Origin: an uncultured Paenibacillaceae bacterium
GTDB lineage: Bacteria; Bacillota; Bacilli; Paenibacillales; DA-C8
Assembly: GCA_937957685.1 (NCBI GenBank)
Contig: CALGAO010000127.1
Location: 84,435 to 148,434 of the forward strand
Direction: 5' to 3'
DNA: 64,000 nt
The notes under the pieces are model-generated. The model did not search any database and was not told where the DNA came from. It saw only the letters and a program-made list of their open reading frames with translations. This document shows positions 50,801 to 60,423 of this stretch, one piece after another (position 1 is the first letter of the stretch; every line of letters starts with the position of its first letter). Both the position numbers and the translations under genes were made by a program.

Positions 50801-51712
50801 TTGGGGCTTAATTTTCACCAGTTGCATATCTTTCACACCGTTGCCGAATATGGCAGCTTCTCGGCGGCAGCGCATGCGCTGAGCATGACGCAGCCGGCGG
50901 TCACGATGCAGGTGCAGGCGCTTGAGGAATACTTCGGGACGAAGCTGTTCCACCGGACCACCAAGCGGGTGGAGCTGTCGGACGCCGGCAAGGCGCTTTT
51001 GCATTATGCGCGCCAGGCGATTGAACTGATGAGGGAAACCGAGCGGGTGATGGCCGGTTATACCCAGATGTTGAAGGACAGGCTGCATATGGGGGCCAGC
51101 CTGACGATCGGCGAATACATCTTGCCGAGGGTGCTTGTATCGTTTGCCCAGGAATTTTCGAACATCTCGATCAGTCTGAAAGTCCTGAATACGATGCAGA
51201 TGATCGAGGAAATCGCCAATCATCATCTGACTTTTGGCCTGGTTGAGACGCAGGTCGATCATCCGGACATCGCGTCGGAAGTGGTACTGAGCGATGAACT
51301 GGTGCTGATCATGCCTCCCGATCATCCGCTGCGCGATGAGGAGACCCCAACCTTCGAACAGCTGCTCGGGTATCCGTTCGTGCTGCGCGAGCAAGGGTCG
51401 GGAACGCGCATGGTGATGGAGAATGAGATGCGGCGCAACGGCTGTGATCCGAGCCGACTCAAGATCGTGATGGAGCTTGGCAGCACAGGCGCGGTGAAAT
51501 CAGCGGTCGAGGCGGGGATCGGCATGTCGGTGCTGTCCAGATCCTCCGTCAAGCACGAATCCGCGCTCGGAACGGTTCTGACGAAACGAATTCACGGCAT
51601 GAATATTGTTCGCGATTTCCACGCGGTCTATCTGAAGCATGCCATGCTGCCGATGGCGGCTTTGACGCTGCTGTCTTTCCTGAAGAAGCATGATCTGGAG
51701 AACTGGCTGTGA
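50801..51712 (+). CDS. LysR family transcriptional regulator (CysL/CbbR-like)
   Basis: 303 residues. Winged helix-turn-helix FHQLHIFHTVAEYGSFSAAAHALSMTQPAVTMQVQALEEYFGTKLFHRTTKRVELSDAG at residues 5-63, then the two-lobed effector domain (FGLVETQVDHPDI, GYPFVLREQGSGTRMVMENEM). The CysL/CbbR group controls sulfite reduction or carbon fixation; no target gene is beside it, so the regulon is unknown. TTG start with AGGAGGGA at about 7 bp. PHP and galU genes follow on the same strand. Confidence 0.9.
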   Translation: MGLNFHQLHIFHTVAEYGSFSAAAHALSMTQPAVTMQVQALEEYFGTKLFHRTTKRVELSDAGKALLHYARQAIELMRETERVMAGYTQMLKDRLHMGASLTIGEYILPRVLVSFAQEFSNISISLKVLNTMQMIEEIANHHLTFGLVETQVDHPDIASEVVLSDELVLIMPPDHPLRDEETPTFEQLLGYPFVLREQGSGTRMVMENEMRRNGCDPSRLKIVMELGSTGAVKSAVEAGIGMSVLSRSSVKHESALGTVLTKRIHGMNIVRDFHAVYLKHAMLPMAALTLLSFLKKHDLENWL

Positions 51713-51761
51713 CAGTTATGGCGAAAGTTGATCGGAACGAATCATGACAGGGGTATCGCTC

Positions 51762-52598
51762 ATGGGCAGGGCGGATCTGCACATCCATACAACTGCCTCA
51801 GACGGGATGCATGCGCCGACGGAGATCGTACAGCTGGCGAAGCAGGCTGGACTTGCTGCGATCGCCATCACCGACCATGACACGACAGGCGGCATCCGGG
51901 AGGCGATGGAAGCCGGAGACAGGCTGGGGATGATCGTCGTTCCTGGCGTGGAGATCAGCACGCAGGTGGATGGCAAGGACATTCATATCCTGGGCTATTA
52001 CATCGACCCGGAGGACAAGCTCCTGTCGGGCAGGCTGGAGCATCTCCGGTCCATCCGGGATCGGCGCAACGAACGGATCATCGGGAAACTGAATGAGCAA
52101 GGCATCCGGATCACATTGTCCGAGGTGTGGCATACAGTAAAGAAGAAACCGGGGGAAGAACTGACGATCGGCAGGCCGCATATCGCCGAGGTGCTGGTGC
52201 GCAAAGGGGTGGTTGGCTCCATCCCGGAGGCGTTCGATCGGTACCTGGGCGAAGGCGGAAGCGCGTACGTCAGCCCCGAGCGAATCTCGCCCCAGGAGGC
52301 GGCAAGATGGATCCACGAGGCAGGCGGATCGGCCGTTATCGCGCATCCCGGCTTGTATGGCGATGATGAGCTGGTCGAGAGGATCATCGGCTGCGGGGTG
52401 GACGGCATCGAAGCCTTTCACAGCGATCATTCGCCGGAGGAAGAGATTCGCTATGCGGTGATGGCTGAACGGGCAGGCCTGGTGGCGACAGCCGGATCGG
52501 ACTATCACGGTGAGCGCATGAAGGACATGCGCCATCAGCAGATTGGAGAGCGTACGGCCCATGTGAGCCTGTTGCAGCGACTGAACAGGAGGGGATAA
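51762..52598 (+). CDS. PHP-domain phosphoesterase
   Basis: 278 residues. Polymerase and histidinol phosphatase fold with the metal ligands DLHIHTTASDG (about 5-15), ITDHDT (about 37-42), VEIS (about 61-64), AHPG (about 186-189) and GSDYHG near the end. Related to the RNase AM (YciV) and nucleotide phosphatases. Start ATG 51762 with AGGGG 8 bp upstream; an earlier ATG at 51744 lacks a ribosome site. galU starts 1 bp after the stop. Confidence 0.88.
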   Translation: MGRADLHIHTTASDGMHAPTEIVQLAKQAGLAAIAITDHDTTGGIREAMEAGDRLGMIVVPGVEISTQVDGKDIHILGYYIDPEDKLLSGRLEHLRSIRDRRNERIIGKLNEQGIRITLSEVWHTVKKKPGEELTIGRPHIAEVLVRKGVVGSIPEAFDRYLGEGGSAYVSPERISPQEAARWIHEAGGSAVIAHPGLYGDDELVERIIGCGVDGIEAFHSDHSPEEEIRYAVMAERAGLVATAGSDYHGERMKDMRHQQIGERTAHVSLLQRLNRRG

Positions 52599-52599
52599 G

Positions 52600-53469
52600 T
52601 TGATCAGGAAGGCGATCATACCGGCCGCCGGACTTGGTACAAGGTTCTTGCCGGCGACGAAGGCGCAGCCGAAGGAAATGCTGCCGATCGTTGACAAGCC
52701 GGCGATCCAGTTCATCGTGGAGGAAGCGATTGAATCCGGAGTGGAAGACATCATCATCGTGACGGGCAAGCACAAGCGGGCGATCGAGGACCATTTTGAC
52801 AAGTCTCCGGAGCTGGAGCTGATGCTGGAGGAGAAGGGCAATCAGGAGCTGCTGGACATGGTCAGGCGGGTGACCAATCTGGCAGACATCCACTACATTC
52901 GCCAGAAGGAGCCTCTGGGGCTGGGACATGCCGTGCTGTGCGCGCGCAAGTTTATCGGCCATGAGCCGTTTGCCGTGCTGCTGGGCGATGATATCATCAG
53001 GAGCGAGAAACCGACGCTGAAGTCGATGATCGAGGTTTACGACAGGCTGCGGACCTCCGTCATCGGCGCGATGGAAGTGCCGCACGAGGAAGTGGACCGG
53101 TACGGCATCATCTCGCCGGAAGAGAAGAACGGCATCATCCGCATCCGGGATCTCGTCGAGAAGCCTCGGCCGGAGGACGCGCTGTCCAACCTGGCGGTGA
53201 TCGGCAGATACATCATCGAGCCGGAGATCTTCTCGCTGCTCGAGCGCGCTTTGCCGGGCAAGGGCGGGGAGATCCAGCTGACCGACGCGCTGCGCGAACT
53301 GAACAGGCAGAAGCAGATGGTGGCCTATCGCCTGGAGGGGACGCGATACGATATCGGCGACAAGCTCGGCTACATCAAGGCGACGGTCGATCTTGCCCTG
53401 GCGAGGCCGGATCTGCGGGAGCAGGTGAAGCGCTATCTGCTGGAACTGACGAGCAACTGGAAGGAATAG
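52600..53469 (+). CDS. galU: UTP-glucose-1-phosphate uridylyltransferase (GalU)
   Basis: 289 residues. Makes UDP-glucose for teichoic acid and polysaccharide synthesis. Nucleotide motif AAGLGTRFLPATKAQPKEML at 7-26; the catalytic region has VDRYGIISPEEK and EIQLTDALREL, and the sugar-binding YDIGDKLGYIKA is near the C-terminus. TTG start with GGAGGGG, one base after the PHP gene stop, suggesting coupling. Confidence 0.95.
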   Translation: MIRKAIIPAAGLGTRFLPATKAQPKEMLPIVDKPAIQFIVEEAIESGVEDIIIVTGKHKRAIEDHFDKSPELELMLEEKGNQELLDMVRRVTNLADIHYIRQKEPLGLGHAVLCARKFIGHEPFAVLLGDDIIRSEKPTLKSMIEVYDRLRTSVIGAMEVPHEEVDRYGIISPEEKNGIIRIRDLVEKPRPEDALSNLAVIGRYIIEPEIFSLLERALPGKGGEIQLTDALRELNRQKQMVAYRLEGTRYDIGDKLGYIKATVDLALARPDLREQVKRYLLELTSNWKE

Positions 53470-53470
53470 A

Positions 53471-53496
53471 GCGGGTCGGGAGGTTTCCCGGCCCGC
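53471..53496 (+). terminator. Hairpin after galU
   Basis: GCGGGTCGGG (53471-53480) pairs with CCCGGCCCGC (53487-53496) with one G-T pair; no T-run beyond TTC. Confidence 0.5.
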
Positions 53497-53580
53497 TTCG
53501 CATGATTCATGCAGTCAAGTGTGGAACGAAGGCGAGATGGGGTGCTTGACCACTGGTCGTTCGCATGTTCCCTGTCCGGA

Positions 53581-55320
53581 CTATCCGCGTTCCAGCCTGT
53601 TGATGTAGCTCTCGTCCGGCGTGATGTACAGCGTCTTCTGATGATCATAGATGACGAATCCGGGCTTGGCTCCGTTAGGCTTGCGCACATGCTTGATCAG
53701 CGTGTAATCCACCGGCACCTGGCTGGAGGTGCGAGCCTGGCTGTAATAGGCCGCAAGCTGCGCGGCGGCAAGCAGCGTCTCGTCTCCATAGGTGGAGCTG
53801 CGGATGACCACGTGCGATCCCGGGATATCCTTCGTATGCAACCACGTATCGTTCGGATGGGCGAGCCGGTTCGTCAGGTAGTCATTCTGCGTGTTGTTCT
53901 TCCCCACATAGATGGCGATGCCCTCGCTGGATCTGAACATCAGCGGCGCGGGTGTCGCCGCTTTTTTCTTCTTGCCCGCCTGGGAGTTGCGGTTGCGCAC
54001 ATAGCCCTGGGCGGCCAACTCCTCGCGAATCTCGTCGACGTCGGCGAGCGAGGCGTCGTTCAACTGATGGATCAGCGTCTTGAAGTACTCGATCTCCTGC
54101 TTCGTCGACTCGATCTGTTCCTGCACGGCGATCAGGCTGTTCTTCAGCTTGTTGTAGCGCTTGAACAGGCGCTGCGCATTCTCGCTTGGGGTGAGCTGCG
54201 GATCAAGCGTCACGGTGATCGTCGGCTGCGCTTCATCATAATAGTCGATCAGGTCGACGGATGTCTGTCCGCGAGTGATGAGATGCAGCGATGCGGTGAG
54301 CAGCTCGCCGAGCTTCCTGTAGCGGTCGGCCTCCTGGGCTTCCTTCAGCGATTCGTACAGCTTCTCCAGCTTTTTCTCATTTTTGCTCAGCTCATTGGTC
54401 AGGAATCGCATGAGATCGGCCGTCCTCTGCTTGACCAGATCTCTCTGCGCCTTCTCGCTGAAGTAGGCGGTCAGACATTCGCTCATCTGCCCGAATGTTG
54501 TCAGCTCGCCCGAAGTATGGGTGAGGCGCAGGGCGGAGAACAGCGTCTTGCCGTCCTCCTTCTCCAGGATGCAGGGCTCCCAGGCGCCTGTCCGCAGCAT
54601 ATGGTGCAGGTTCTCGAGCTCCTGATGCAGGCTGCCGCCGCTTGCCGCGCGATGGACAAGCTCTCGCGCCGTGAGCGGCCCGATGCCGCTGAACGTGTCC
54701 ATCAGCTTGCGCTCGATCACCTCGCTGCTGTCGAGCACGGAGATGGCATCATATTCGAACAGCTCGGGCAAGCTGGCTCGAAGCTGCTCCGCGGGGATGT
54801 CAAGCAGGTTGTGCTTGTCCTGGGCAGGCGGCGGCGTATAGGTGACGCCGGGCATGACGATCCGATAGCTGCTGAGCGCCGGCGTGACATGATGGATGCC
54901 GTCGAGAATCGTCTGGTTGGCCGGATCGGCCAGGATGATGTTGCTGTGTCTGCCCATCAGCTCGATGATCAGCAGCTTGACGCTGAGGTCGCCGATTTCA
55001 TCGCGCTGGCGGATGTACATATGGATGACGCGCTCCATGCCGACCTGTTCGATCCGCTCGATGATGCCGTTCTCGCAATGCTTGCGGAGCAACATGCAGA
55101 ACATCGGAGCTTCCGCCGGATTGACGAAGGTCTCGCTGGTCAGATGAGCGCGGGGGATGCTGGGATTGGCCGACAGGAGCAGCTTGTGGTTGTGGCCCGC
55201 GGCTCGCACCTGCATGACGATATCGTGCTCGCTGGGTTGATGGATCTTGCTGATGCGGCCATCCCTGAGCGTCTGCAGCTCGTGGACGACCGCATGAACG
55301 ACCACTCCGTCCAAAGACAT
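53581..55320 (-). CDS. rqcH: Ribosome quality control factor RqcH (NFACT family)
   Basis: 579 residues. NFACT-N domain 1-235 (MSLDGVVVHAVVHELQTLRDGRISKIHQPSEHDIV; the HxNN-like loop is at LMGRHSNIILAD), HhH motif region about 215-235 (LMDTFSGIGPLTARELVHR), coiled coil about 295-430, and the NFACT-R domain at the C-terminus (ATPAPLMFRSSEGIAIYVGKNNTQNDYLTNRLAHPNDTWLHTKDIPGSHVVIR). RqcH adds Ala tails to nascent chains stalled on the 50S subunit. Start ATG 55320, AGAGGTG upstream. Next to the yloB-like ATPase gene, as in B. subtilis (yloA-yloB). Confidence 0.93.
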   Translation of the reverse strand: MSLDGVVVHAVVHELQTLRDGRISKIHQPSEHDIVMQVRAAGHNHKLLLSANPSIPRAHLTSETFVNPAEAPMFCMLLRKHCENGIIERIEQVGMERVIHMYIRQRDEIGDLSVKLLIIELMGRHSNIILADPANQTILDGIHHVTPALSSYRIVMPGVTYTPPPAQDKHNLLDIPAEQLRASLPELFEYDAISVLDSSEVIERKLMDTFSGIGPLTARELVHRAASGGSLHQELENLHHMLRTGAWEPCILEKEDGKTLFSALRLTHTSGELTTFGQMSECLTAYFSEKAQRDLVKQRTADLMRFLTNELSKNEKKLEKLYESLKEAQEADRYRKLGELLTASLHLITRGQTSVDLIDYYDEAQPTITVTLDPQLTPSENAQRLFKRYNKLKNSLIAVQEQIESTKQEIEYFKTLIHQLNDASLADVDEIREELAAQGYVRNRNSQAGKKKKAATPAPLMFRSSEGIAIYVGKNNTQNDYLTNRLAHPNDTWLHTKDIPGSHVVIRSSTYGDETLLAAAQLAAYYSQARTSSQVPVDYTLIKHVRKPNGAKPGFVIYDHQKTLYITPDESYINRLERG

Positions 55321-55651
55321 ACGGTTCACCTCTAACCTGAGTCGTGCTTGAAAAGTCTACACTCCATCATGCCATATTTTTCGCCATTTATGAAGTGCGC
55401 TTTTGGGCGGGTTGCAAGGGACGGCCTGAGACTACGCCGCGATGGGATATTTTGCGGCTTGTCAGAATACATATTGGTAGACAGGTTGTGGGGGCGTACC
55501 GGTCATGGCATCAGTCGCTTCCCCGCGCGGTCTGTTGTCCAGATCGGTGCCAGACTTGCGCAAGAAGTGATGGCTGCTGGTCTGACACCGGCATCCTGGA
55601 GGATATGGTGCCTGCCAGGCATGCCTTCAGATCTCACAAGGAGGGAAATGG
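55321..55651. other. Divergent promoter region between rqcH and the P-type ATPase
   Basis: About 330 bp without a gene. It holds the ribosome sites of both genes and moderately A/T-rich stretches; no clear operator or repeat is seen. Apparent short reading frames have poor coding character. Confidence 0.6.
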
Positions 55652-58477
55652 ATGAGTCAGCAAATGTGGCATCAAATGAGCGCACAGGATGTCGTCCGGC
55701 TGCAGCAGACAGATGCGGAACAAGGACTGACGGACAAGGAGGCCAGGGCGAGACTGGCGTCTTACGGCCCGAATGTCATCAGCGAAGGAGCCAGGGTGAA
55801 CCCGCTGGTGCTGTTCCTTCAGCAATTCAAGGATTTCATGGTGCTGGTGCTGCTGGGTGCTACGCTTATATCCGGTCTGCTCGGAGAATATCTGGATGCC
55901 ATCACGATCCTGGCGATTATCGTGATGAACGGAATCCTCGGCTTCATCCAGGAATATCGCGCCGAGAAATCGCTTCGGGCGCTCAAGGAGCTGTCCGCGC
56001 CGGTCGCCAGGGTGATCCGCGGCGGCAAGGTGCAGCAGGTGGCGGCGAGCACGCTCGTTCCGGGCGATCTCATCCTGCTCGAAAGCGGCGACCGGATACC
56101 GGCGGATGTGCGCTTCATCGAGGTGAACAACCTCTACGTGGAGGAGTCGGCGCTCACCGGCGAATCGGTGTCCGTGAGCAAACGGACGGAGGTGATCCCG
56201 GAGGAAGATGCGCCCCTCGGCGATCGTCGCAATCTCGGTTTTCTCGGCACGATGGTCACGCGCGGCACGGCGAGGGCGGTCGTGGTGGGCACCGGGATGA
56301 ATACGGAAATGGGCAAGATCGCGGACCTCATCCAGACGACCGATGCGATGGAGACGCCGCTGCAGCACCGGCTGGAGCAGCTGGGCAAGATCCTGATCGT
56401 CATCGCCCTGGCGCTTACGGTGATGGTGGTGCTGGCCGGCATCCTGCACGGTCAACCCGCCTACGGCATGTTCCTCGCCGGGGTCAGCCTGGCTGTGGCG
56501 GCGATACCCGAAGGCTTGCCGGCGATCGTGACGATCGCCCTGGCGCTAGGCGTGCAGAGGATGATCAAGCGCAAGGCGATCGTGCGCAAGCTGCCTTCCG
56601 TGGAGACGCTCGGCTGCGCGTCGGTGATCTGCTCGGACAAAACGGGCACGCTGACGCAGAACAAGATGACGGTGACCCATGTCTGGAGCGGAGGCTCCCT
56701 CTATGAAGTGAGCGGACGAGGCTATGAACCCTTCGGCGAGATCGCGCTCGACGGCCAAGCCGTCGATGCGAGGCGCGATCCGGCGCTGCGCCGTCTGCTG
56801 CAGGTCGGCGTGCTGTGCAACAACGCCGCCCTCGTGGAAATTCCGGAGGGCGGTGGCTCGGGCGCAACGTTGGCATCGGCGGGGAAGGGGGCCGTCAAGG
56901 GAGCGGCGAAGGGCGCATCCAAAACCTACGACATCAAGGGTGATCCGACCGAGGGGGCCTTGCTCGTGCTGGGCAGCAAGGCGGGCATGTCGCAGCAATC
57001 GCTCGCCGGCCTGTATAAGCGGGTGAAGGAGTTCCCGTTTGATTCGGAACGCAAGCGGATGTCCGTCGTCGTCGAGCATCAGGGCGGGCGCATCGTCTGC
57101 GTCAAGGGAGCGACGGAGGTGCTGCTCGATCTGTGCTCCTACATGCTGTGGGAAGGTCATGTCGTTCCGCTGACCGGAACGCTGCGCCAGAAGGTGATGG
57201 CGGCCAACGACGCGATGGCGAAGGACGCCCTGCGCGTGCTTGCCCTTGCTTATCGGGATGCGAAGGAGGGAGAGGAGCTGGAGTCGGAGCAGGATGCGGA
57301 GCGGGGGCTTACGCTGATCGGCCTCGTCGGCATGATCGACCCGCCGCGCGAAGAGGTGAAGGAAGCCATCTTCAAATGCAAGCAGGCTGGCATCCGGACC
57401 GTCATGATCACCGGCGACCATCAGGCGACCGCCGAAGCGATCGCCAGACAGCTCGGCATCCTGCCGCCGAACGGCATCGTCGTGAACGGGCGCGAGCTGG
57501 CGGCGATGAGTGACGAGGAGCTGGACAGGAAGGTGGAGCAGATCTATGTCTACGCCCGCGTGGCGCCGGAGCACAAGCTGCGCATCGTCAAATCGCTGCA
57601 GCGGCGCGGCCATGTGGTGGCGATGACCGGCGATGGCGTCAACGACGCTCCGGCCATCAAGGCGGCGGACATCGGCATCGCGATGGGCATCACGGGAACC
57701 GACGTATCCAAGGAAGCCTCCTCGCTCGTGCTGAGCGACGACAACTTCGCCACGATCGTGGCGGCGATCGAGGAAGGGCGGGGCATCTATGAGAACATTC
57801 GCAAGTTTATCCGCTATCTGCTTGCGTCCAATGTCGGCGAGATCCTGGTCATGTTCCTCGCGATGATGCTGGGCATGCCCCTGCCGCTTGTGCCGATCAT
57901 GATCCTGTGGGTGAATCTCGTCACCGATGGCTTGCCGGCGATGGCGCTTGGCGTCGACCAGGCGGAGGACGATCTGATGAAGCAGAAGCCCCGTCCGGCC
58001 AAAGAGAACATCTTCGCGCGCCGACTCGGCTGGAAGATCATCAGCCGCGGCATCCTGATCGGCCTGTGCACGCTGGCGGCCTTCTGGATCACGCTGAGGA
58101 CGGAGCCGGACGATCTGCCGCTCGCCCAGACGGTGGCATTTGCCACGCTGGTGATGGCGCAGCTCATCCACGTCTTCGACTGCCGCAGCTCGCGCTCGAT
58201 CTTCCATCGCAACCTGCTGGAGAACAGATACCTCGTGCTGGCGGTGCTGTCCTCGATCATCCTGATGGTCGGCGTCATCTACATCGACGCATTGCAGCCG
58301 GTGTTCAAGACGGTCGATCTCAGCTTGCGGGATTGGTCGCTGGTGTTCGTGTTCGCCGGCATACCGACCTTCGTCATGGGCATCGGCAGCGTGATGCGCG
58401 GTGCGCCGAAGAAAACGAACAAGACGCTGATCAGCGGCAGCGGCGCCGCCCAGAGCAAATCCAAACCTGCTGCCTGA
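55652..58477 (+). CDS. P-type Ca2+-transporting ATPase (YloB-like)
   Basis: 941 residues, SERCA-like type IIA pump. Actuator TGES (about 170-173), ion-binding PEGLP (about 288-292), phosphorylation DKTGTLTQ (about 328-335, Asp phosphorylated), hinge TGDGVNDAP (about 656-664) and about ten membrane segments. In Bacillus YloB carries Ca2+ and is expressed in sporulation. The nucleotide domain has an extra Gly/Ala/Lys-rich insertion at about 400-423 (GKGAVKGAAKGASK) not usual in the family. AAGGAGGG before the ATG. Conserved neighbour of rqcH. Confidence 0.92.
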   Translation: MSQQMWHQMSAQDVVRLQQTDAEQGLTDKEARARLASYGPNVISEGARVNPLVLFLQQFKDFMVLVLLGATLISGLLGEYLDAITILAIIVMNGILGFIQEYRAEKSLRALKELSAPVARVIRGGKVQQVAASTLVPGDLILLESGDRIPADVRFIEVNNLYVEESALTGESVSVSKRTEVIPEEDAPLGDRRNLGFLGTMVTRGTARAVVVGTGMNTEMGKIADLIQTTDAMETPLQHRLEQLGKILIVIALALTVMVVLAGILHGQPAYGMFLAGVSLAVAAIPEGLPAIVTIALALGVQRMIKRKAIVRKLPSVETLGCASVICSDKTGTLTQNKMTVTHVWSGGSLYEVSGRGYEPFGEIALDGQAVDARRDPALRRLLQVGVLCNNAALVEIPEGGGSGATLASAGKGAVKGAAKGASKTYDIKGDPTEGALLVLGSKAGMSQQSLAGLYKRVKEFPFDSERKRMSVVVEHQGGRIVCVKGATEVLLDLCSYMLWEGHVVPLTGTLRQKVMAANDAMAKDALRVLALAYRDAKEGEELESEQDAERGLTLIGLVGMIDPPREEVKEAIFKCKQAGIRTVMITGDHQATAEAIARQLGILPPNGIVVNGRELAAMSDEELDRKVEQIYVYARVAPEHKLRIVKSLQRRGHVVAMTGDGVNDAPAIKAADIGIAMGITGTDVSKEASSLVLSDDNFATIVAAIEEGRGIYENIRKFIRYLLASNVGEILVMFLAMMLGMPLPLVPIMILWVNLVTDGLPAMALGVDQAEDDLMKQKPRPAKENIFARRLGWKIISRGILIGLCTLAAFWITLRTEPDDLPLAQTVAFATLVMAQLIHVFDCRSSRSIFHRNLLENRYLVLAVLSSIILMVGVIYIDALQPVFKTVDLSLRDWSLVFVFAGIPTFVMGIGSVMRGAPKKTNKTLISGSGAAQSKSKPAA

Positions 58478-58490
58478 CGGGAGCATGGAG

Positions 58491-58519
58491 CAACGGCGGA
58501 ATGTCTGATTCCGCCGTTG
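58491..58519 (+). terminator. Hairpin after the P-type ATPase
   Basis: CAACGGCGGAAT (58491-58502) pairs perfectly with ATTCCGCCGTTG (58508-58519) around a 5-base loop; no T-run follows. Confidence 0.55.
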
Positions 58520-58736
58520 TGGCGTTGGCCGGCGCATCGGCAGTCTGTGAAGCTCTCTCCTTGTGTATGGAGGCGGACACCTCCTTCGCTGGCGCACATA
58601 GCAGTGGCGGTTTCGACTCGCTTGCCTTATGATAGTAGCGTAGGTTGTTCCATGAAGTGGCGGATGCCTTGCTGATGTTCGGCAGCATTCCTCGATGAAC
58701 GGCCATCGACTTTCGCAGGCAAGGAGTGGCTTGGGT

Positions 58737-59570
58737 TTGCAATTTACGAAGATGCATGGATTGGGCAATGATTTTATCGTGGTGGCGGGGGAGCAGACGC
58801 TGCCCGGAGGGGTGGCCGATCTCGCCGTCAGATTGTGCGACCGGAACTTTGGCATCGGCGCTGACGGACTGGTATACATCCTGCCTTCGGAGAAGGCGGA
58901 CTTCATGATGCGCATCATCAATGCGGACGGATCGGAAGCGGAGCAATGCGGCAATGCCGTGCGCTGCGTGGCCAAATACGTCTACGACCATGGTCTGACG
59001 GACAGGTCCGTCATCACGATCGAGACGATCGGCGCTGGCGTGCAGCCGCTGGAGCTGACGATCGAGGAGGGCAAGGTCAAGCTCGTCAAGGTGGATATGG
59101 GCGAGCCGATCCTGGACGGACTCCGGATCCCGACCCTGATCGACAGGAATCCGGTGATCAATGAACAGCTGGAGGCCGAGGGACGGGAGTTTCGCTTCAC
59201 GGCCGTGTCGATGGGCAATCCGCACTGCGTCATCTATGTGGAGGATGCGGTGCATTTCGATCTTCATCGCTGGGGGCCTGTGCTGGAGCGTCATCCGCTG
59301 TTCCCGAAGCGGGTGAATGTGGAGTTCGCCACCGTCAACGACCGCGGGCAGATCGACATGCGCGTCTGGGAGCGCGGCGCCGGCCCGACGCTGGCTTGCG
59401 GCACCGGTGCGTGCGCGACGCTGGTGGCCAGCGTGTTGAACGGCTACACCGATCGGCGGGCGACCGTATCGCTGGCAGGCGGCGACCTGCTCATCGAATG
59501 GGACGAAGCGACCAACCGCGTGTATATGACCGGTCCGGCCACGGAAGTATTCACGGGCAGCTTGTCTTGA
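58737..59570 (+). CDS. dapF: Diaminopimelate epimerase (DapF)
   Basis: 277 residues. Converts LL- to meso-diaminopimelate for lysine and peptidoglycan. The two catalytic cysteines lie in EQCGNAVRC (about 74-82) and LACGTGACA (about 220-228), and MQFTKMHGLGNDFIVV begins the protein. TTG 58737 is chosen because the conserved K/QFTKMHGLGNDF then starts the protein; AAGGAG is 10 bp upstream. An alternative TTG two codons earlier is close. The terminator overlaps its stop. Confidence 0.93.
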   Translation: MQFTKMHGLGNDFIVVAGEQTLPGGVADLAVRLCDRNFGIGADGLVYILPSEKADFMMRIINADGSEAEQCGNAVRCVAKYVYDHGLTDRSVITIETIGAGVQPLELTIEEGKVKLVKVDMGEPILDGLRIPTLIDRNPVINEQLEAEGREFRFTAVSMGNPHCVIYVEDAVHFDLHRWGPVLERHPLFPKRVNVEFATVNDRGQIDMRVWERGAGPTLACGTGACATLVASVLNGYTDRRATVSLAGGDLLIEWDEATNRVYMTGPATEVFTGSLS

Positions 59571-59588
59571 CGGCTGCCCTTCTTTTAT
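59555..59588 (+). terminator. Terminator overlapping the dapF stop codon
   Basis: GGGCAGC (59555-59561) pairs with GCTGCCC (59573-59579), with the TGA stop (59568-59570) inside the loop region; TTCTTTTATT follows. Confidence 0.65.
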
Positions 59589-59802
59589 TGATGGAAGTGT
59601 TTCCATCGGTTGCAGCCGAAATCAATTGAAAGTTCAATTCTCTCGATGCCAATTCCGCTCATCTTCCGCTAGTGCTGCGTGATGCCATCCTGATACCATG
59701 CAACATCCGGACAAGCCCAAATTCTTTGCCAAATCCCAAAACCGTTTGCGCTGCTTCTCAGTCTAATCATTGCAGGATCATAACAGGAAGGAAGAGGAAG
59801 CC

Positions 59803-60423
59803 TTGAAGCTGTCAGACGAGCGATCGGATACTCGGCGGCATGCGCCGCAAGCGGGTGACATGACGCGACCATCCCGGGCGGACCTGGTGCGGGCCGCAAG
59901 ACGCGGCGACGATCACGCCTTCTTCGAGCTGGTCAGCATGCACAAGTCTCAGCTCTATCGGATGGCGTGGACGTATCTGCGGCAGGAGCAGGATGCGCTG
60001 GAGGCGGTGCAGGAGACGGTCTGCCGCGCTTATGTGGGGCTGAAAAAATTGCGCAACGACGAGCTGTTCACCACCTGGCTGGTGCGGATCCTGCTCAATG
60101 TCTGCATGGATGAGCTCAAAAGGCGCGGCAGGCAATCCCCCTCCAGCGAGCCGTGGCAGCAGGATCAGCCTCGTGGCAAGACGATGTGCAGCACGGATAG
60201 ACAGGATCTGACCGTGGAGGACAGGCTGGAGCTGGAGCAGGCGCTGCAGCGGCTGGATGAGCCGGAGAAGCAGGTGATCCTGCTCAAATACTTCGAGGAC
60301 ATGACGATCACGGATATTGCCAATGTGCTGGGGTGTCCACCGGGCACGATCAAGACGAGGCTGCATCGGGCCCTGGTCCAACTGCGTGATTGGCTTGGGA
60401 AAGGAAGTGAGGCGCGTGGCTGA
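59803..60423 (+). CDS. ECF-type RNA polymerase sigma factor
   Basis: 206 residues. Sigma2 region about 40-105 (HAFFELVSMHKSQLYRMAWTYLRQEQDALEAVQETVCRAYVGLKKL) and sigma4 about 140-200 (LQRLDEPEKQVILLKYFEDMTITDIANVLGCPPGTIKTRLHRALVQL). Unusual in carrying a 30-residue charged N-terminal extension. TTG 59803 with GGAAGGAAGAGG. The anti-sigma gene overlaps its end by 8 bp. The class with DUF4179 anti-sigmas resembles SigV/SigO-like systems that answer envelope stress. Confidence 0.88.
   Translation: MKLSDERSDTRRHAPQAGDMTRPSRADLVRAARRGDDHAFFELVSMHKSQLYRMAWTYLRQEQDALEAVQETVCRAYVGLKKLRNDELFTTWLVRILLNVCMDELKRRGRQSPSSEPWQQDQPRGKTMCSTDRQDLTVEDRLELEQALQRLDEPEKQVILLKYFEDMTITDIANVLGCPPGTIKTRLHRALVQLRDWLGKGSEARG

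Noticed and set aside
56546..58975. Open frame of 809 codons on the minus strand
   Set aside because: Shadow of the P-type ATPase and dapF, with His/Arg/Asp-rich composition typical of antisense frames.
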